Of a stretch of DNA of 64,000 bases, positions 56,101-62,100 are shown piece after piece. How positions within the stretch are numbered: position 1 is the first letter of the stretch; the number at the start of each line of letters is the position of its first letter. The DNA lies in assembly GCF_003340555.1 (NCBI RefSeq), contig NZ_QPLJ01000016.1, forward strand, positions 36,474 through 100,473, read 5' to 3'. A program made the translations under genes and the position numbers. Under the pieces are notes generated by a model. It made no database searches, had not been told where the DNA came from, and saw nothing but the letters and a program-made list of their open reading frames with translations. The DNA comes from Jannaschia formosa (lineage in GTDB: Bacteria; Pseudomonadota; Alphaproteobacteria; Rhodobacterales; Rhodobacteraceae).

Positions 56101-59100
56101 TTGGCGGGCGCGGCGTTCGCCGGCGGGAAGGCGGCCCAGTCGTCGGCCGAGAGCGTGATGGTGCCCTGCCCCAGTTCCGTCAGCATGCGCGGGGTCAGCG
56201 TCAGCGTCATGTCCGCGGCCGAGGCCACGTCCGAGAGCGTCAGGGCCGTCTCCGCGTCCTCGAGCAGCTCGGTCGAGGAGACCGGGCCGTCCAAGTCGAC
56301 CGTCGACTCGGCCGAGACGGTCGCCTCGCCCTCGATGTCGACCGCCAAGAAGCCCCGCCGTCCTTCGGCGGCGAAGGCGCCACCGCCGGTGTCGCCGAGG
56401 TTCAATTCGGCCGAGATCAGCTTCTTGGTGCCGTCGGCCTTGTCGAGGAACCAGCTGTCGGAGCGGCCCCATTTGATCAGGTCCACCGAGCCGCGCAGCG
56501 CTTCCAGCGGGTCGACCTCTCCGCTGGCGGGCAGCGCGCGGAATCCGAGCGTGGTCACGGTCGGATCGTCCAGAGCAGCCTGCAGGCGCAGCCCGGCCAG
56601 CATCGCGTCCTCTTGCGCGACGAAGGCGATCTGCGCGGTCGGCCCGGTCGCGTCGCCCAGCACCGTCACGTCGACTCCGGTCACGCCCGCGGCGGCCAGC
56701 GCCGTTTGGATGTCGGCGGCCAGGGCGTCGATGCGCGAGGCCGACTGCCCGGCCTTCAGCCCGAGCGCCCCGAGGTTCTGGCCCTGCGCCAGCCGCAGCC
56801 CGACCAACTCGGACCCGGCATCGGCCGCGATCCGCAGCGCGCCGTTCTGCGCGCTCACTGTCAGCAGGCCAGACGGATCGATCCCCGCGGTGCGGAGCCC
56901 GAGCTCCAGCGCGTCGGTCACGTCCGCCGCCAGATCGTCAAGCGTCGCGTTGCCCGTCATCCGGCCGCTGCCCAGCACGCCGATCGTCACGTCGGATGCC
57001 GCAGCGCCCGTTCCATCCTGCGCCGTCAGCCGCAGCTTGCCGTTCACGAGGGAGGCCACCACGGATTCGGCGCTGCCGGGCACGGTGCCGTCACCGGAGG
57101 ACAGGGCGAGGGCAATCGCCAGGTTCAGGTCGACGAGGAAGTCGTCGAGCGAGGCGCTCTCCGCCGTCTGCGCCACCGTCAGCATCACCTGCACGACCCG
57201 CGTGTCGGTGCCGTCGGACAGCTCCAGCCCGAAGGTAAGGTCGCCGGAGAGCTGGCCGTCAGTCAGGATCAGATCGTTCGCCGCCGTCAGCACCCCGCCC
57301 GCGGCCGAGCCCGCCGCCGCGCCCAGGTCCGCGAGGCCTAGGGTGGAAACGAGCACGTTGGCCGTCTCGACATGGCCCAGGGAGACCAGGACGTCATCCG
57401 CGCCCGCGCTGCCCGCTCCGAGCGGGACGACCGTGTCCGCCAGATCTCCGACGCTGACCGCAAGCTGGAACGCATCGTCGCTCAGGCGGTGGACGAAGTA
57501 GATGCGGTCGGCCTCGACATTGCCCAGGTCGCCGTCGCCGCTGGTACGGTAGATCACCCGGTCGCCGTCCACGAGCCCATGATCCGTCGCCGTGATCGTG
57601 TCGCCCGAGATGGTGGCCGCAGACAGATCGACATCGCCGCGACCCGATTGCAGATCGAGCTGGAAGAACACGTCCGCGTCGGGCGCGGGGCTTTCCGGCG
57701 CGGCCCCGTCCAGGGTCGGCAGGGCCGAGGCATTGGTCGCGTCCACCGCGACGGTGATGTCGTGCGCCGTGGCCGTGCCGGACGCGTCCGTGAGCGTCAG
57801 TGTGAAGGCGAGGTCGCCCGGCAGCACGCCCGTCACGGGCACGCCCGAGGCGCGCGGGCGCTCGGACGCGGCGGCGAGGCCGGACACGCGGTCCGATCCC
57901 GCGGAGAGGACCAGCTGCGCGTCGTCGCCCGTGCCCGCGACCGAGGCCAGCACGTCGCCGTCGCTGTAGGACGGCACGCCGGTAGGCGGTGTGAAGGCGA
58001 GGCTCAGCGCCGTGACAGTCCGACCCCCGGCGTTGACGGGGGTGCGGCCGACCATCTCCAGCGCGCCGTCGGACTGGACCACGACCGAGCCTACCAGGCT
58101 GTCCGCCCGCCGCAGCGCCTGCAGGCCCGCGGCGGCGCCCTGGCCGATCGGCAGGGCCGCGCCGGCAAAGGCCTGGTCCTCGCTGCGCGCCAGACGGAAC
58201 GTGTCCGCGTCGACCCGGATCGCGTAGACTTGGGCATCGACGGCGGGCGCGGAATAGGCTGTATCGATGGGCTCGTAGAACAGCGCGTCCCCGGTCTGGA
58301 GCCCGTGGTTCGCCACCGTCAGCAGCCCGGTCGCCGGATCGAAGGCCGAGGCTTCGAACACCACGTCTTCGGCGCCGAGCGCGGCATCGATCGCATCCTT
58401 CACGGTCTGCTTGAGCTCGGCGAGCGTCGCCGTGGCCGATCCGGCCGGGATCGTCACGCCGAAGGCCCGCGGGGCGCGATCCTCCTGCGAGGCGACGTCG
58501 AGGCGGAACTGGACCGCGTCGGCGAAGCCCAGCTCCGGATCGCGCAGGTCCGAGGGCGCGACGACAGTGCCGCTGGCATCGAGGGCCGTGTAGTTCAGGC
58601 CCAGCCGCTCCGCCGCGCCGGAGGCCACGGCGAGGTCGATGGCGTTCTGGATGTCGTCGATCGTGCTTTCCGCCGGCAGGTCGACGGGGCGCGGGTCGTC
58701 GTAGTCATTGCCGAGGAAGATGTCGAAGCGCAGGTCCTGCGTCGTCTTGCCGGTCGTGTCGTCCCAGCCGACGACCAGCCCGCCCGAGCCGGAGCCCTGC
58801 TGCGGCGGCGCCAGCGTGACGGGCGCGCGCGCCGCAAGGTCGATGCCGAAGGCGAGGTTGAAGACCAGCGCGCTGGTGCCGTTCTCGTCCGTGACCGTCT
58901 CCAGGCCCGCATCGCTGACGACGTCCGTGAGCCCGCTCAGATCGTAGGCGAAATCCATCGGCAGGCCGCCGATGTCGAGCGCGTGGGTCCAGGCGATTTC
59001 GAAGGTCAGCGTCCGCGCCATCGCGTCGTAGGCCGGCACCACCGAAGCGCCTGCCCCGGTCAGCGCCTGCAGCAGGACGCCGAAATCCTGCGCCGTGTCG

Positions 59101-62100
59101 GAGTCCGTCCCCAGGTCGGCCACGGCGGATTGCAGCCCGCGCAGCACGTCGGTGCGGAACGCGCCGCCGAAGTCGAACAAGTCGCCCAGCACCGCCACCG
59201 GCGCCGCGTCGGGGTTGAAGGAGTGCAGCGTGCCGGCCGTGCCCGCCGCCGCGACGGAGATCGTCGTGCCCGACAGCGCGTCGGACAGCGAGGCAGCGAG
59301 ACCGACCGAGGTCGCGTCCAGGGCGACGACGTAATAGGTCGCGCCCTCCTCCAGGTCCGTCAGCGGCGACCCGCCCGAGAAATAACGCACTGCCTGTCCG
59401 GTCTTGAGACCGTGCAGGCCCAGCGTGAAGACGCCCGCCGAGACGTCCGCCGACGGGTCGAAGCGCGCGGGCTCCGCCTGGCCGACCAAGGGCAGCTCGA
59501 CCGCGAAGCGCTCCGACGACGCCAGGTCGTCGAGCACGCCGGACAGCTCGCCCAGCATCGACATGACGTCCGCCGACAGCACGGCGGTGAAGTCCAGCAG
59601 CGTGTCGCTGGCCGTCACCGCGGTCGCCGCGCCGAAGGGCGCGGTCCGGTCGGCGATCGAAAGGCCGAAGCTGCGATCGGCCGCGTCCGCGCCGAGGCCG
59701 GAAATGCCTGGATCGTAGGTCAGCAAGAAGTCCGCGTCGAACGTGCCCAGAGCCGTGACGGTGGCCGCCGAAAGCGCGTCTGCCGGAGCGTCCGGCGCGA
59801 AGGCGCCGCCCGAGAAGGTCTGCTCCGACCCGCCCGTGCCGAAGTCGAGCCCGGCCTCGACGTCGAGCGCGAACTGCGCCGGGTCCGAGTTTCCGACGGG
59901 CGCGATCTCGCCTCCGAGGAAGCCGAAGGCGAGCTTCATGTCGATGTCGCGCTCGGCCGCGGCGGCCTCGGCGCGGACCCGGTCCAGCGCGAGCGTGAGC
60001 ACGTCGCCGTCCCGGTCGAGCGTGAGCGACAGGTCCATCTCCAGACCGGTCACCAGCTCCACCGTGTCGCCCGCCTCTTCGGCGTCGAAGGTCAGGCCCT
60101 TGGCTTCGCCGTCGGGCCCGAAATCCAGGTCGAACCGATTGCGGCGCTCGCCCTCCATGTCGAGCGAGAGGCTGAGCCGCGGCTGGCCGCCGGGGCCGTA
60201 GGTCGCACTCTGGCTGAGAGCGATAGCCACGTTCTCGAGCACCGAGAGCTGCAGGTCACCCACCCGCACGTCCTCGGCCCAGTTGGGCGCGCCCGACTCG
60301 GCCAGCGGGGCGCCGCCTCCCGGCGCGGAGGAAAGGAACGTCGCAAAATCCTTCAGCGTGACCGTGTCGCCGCTCAGTCGGTTCAGGACGTAGACGCCCA
60401 GGTCGCGGAACGCGTCCGCGATTCCGGCGGCGCGGCCTAGTGTCACGTCCCCGCCAAGCGGAATGGTCTCGTCGGCACGGTACTTGTCCGACAGGCCGGG
60501 CAAGATCTGGGACAGCTCGCCTACGGCCTCGATCCGCCGTCCCAGCTCCACGAGCCCGGCGAACAGCTTCTCCAATTCGGTCTGGGTCAGCGGGTTGACG
60601 AGGTCGGGCGTGCCGGTCGTCTCAACCGAGGCGAAGTCCCCCGGAGTGAAGCTCGCCTTGAACAGCGTGGTCCCCGTGGTCGGGTCGACGAAGCTCGCCC
60701 CGTCCGACTCGAGCAACAGGTCGTAGTCCCCCGCGTCGATCTCCAGCGCAAGGGTGCCCGATCCGGGCTCCAGCGTCAGGCTCGCGAGCTCTCCGCCGTC
60801 GAAGGCGATCGTCCGCCCGCCCTGAGAGACGCTCGAGGGGCTCAGGAACATGGTATCGGCGCTGCCGTCGCCGGTGACCGTCAGGGCCTGGGCACCGGCT
60901 GGCGCCGTCAGGGCGTAATCCGCCCCGCCCAGGGTCACGTCCCAATCGGTTCCGGAAAGCCCTTCCAGCGTCACCTGCCCCGCCAGCGTCGCCGCCGACA
61001 GATCGACCGAGATGCCCTCGCCCGCCACGCCCGAAGCGAGCGTCACGGCCCCCGCGGGCACGCCGAGCGTCAGGTCGGCGAAGGCCGCGCCCGTCAGCGT
61101 CAGGGTCGATGCGTTCGTCGCCGTGAAGCTCGCGCTGCCGGGCGAGTACACGGGCGGCAGCGCCAGCGACACGTCGCCCGACGGCGCCTCGGAGACGGTC
61201 ACGGCGTCGGCCGCGTCCTGCAGCACGACGAGGGTCTCCGCCCCCGACGTGAGGCCGATCGCCGCGTCGACATCGGCGCCGGAGAGATAGCCGACGTCCA
61301 GCCCGGTGACCGCGCCCGAGACCGTCAGCCCGTCGGTCCCGGTGCCACCGAGATAGAGCACGCCGCCCGTCAGCGAGAAGGCCGTGCCGAAGTCGACGGT
61401 CAGCTCCGATCCGGCGTTCCCGGCCTCCGCGACGATCTGGGACACGTCCGATCCCGCATCCGCCGCGTCCAGGGTCAGCGCGCCGCCAGCGAAGGCAGCG
61501 AAGCTCGGCAGCGACTCCAGGTTGTCGGTCTCCAGCGTCACGGCGGGGGCGCCGTAGGACAGGACGTCGCCCGAGAGCACGGCCGTGGCCCCCACCTCGG
61601 CGCCCACGACCAGCGCGTCGCTCGCGCCCGCCCCGCCATCGATGCCGCCCGAGAAGGCGGCCGTGTCGGACTGCACCAGGAAGACGTCGTCGGCATCCCC
61701 GCCCTCCAGCGCCTCCACGCCGGAGAACACGATCCGCGTGCCGCCGCTCCCCGCGCCCTCCGCGATGGCATCGGTCGCCGACCCGCCGATGACGGCCGTG
61801 CCCGCCCCTTCGCCGGTCAGGACCCAGAGCGTGTCGGAGTCCGGGCCGACGAGGGTGTCGGTGCCTCCGCCCCCCTGCACCGTCAGCGTGAAGTCGGCGG
61901 GCAAATCGCCCTCGACGGTCAAGGTCTCGTCCCCGGCGGTGCCGATCAGCGTCAGCGCATCGTCGAGCGACCAAAACACCGAAGAGACGTCGCCGTTCGC
62001 GGCGGTCGATTCGAGCTTGAGGACCTCGGCCGGCGTAGCCCCGGAGTCGTAGGTCAGCACGTGGCTGCCGGCCGCCAGCGTCAGCGGGTCCGCCGCCAGC

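Noticed and set aside
57372-60440. Plus-strand open frame of 1,022 codons
   Set aside because: It is an antisense shadow within the giant gene, with arginine- and aspartate-rich low-complexity sequence.
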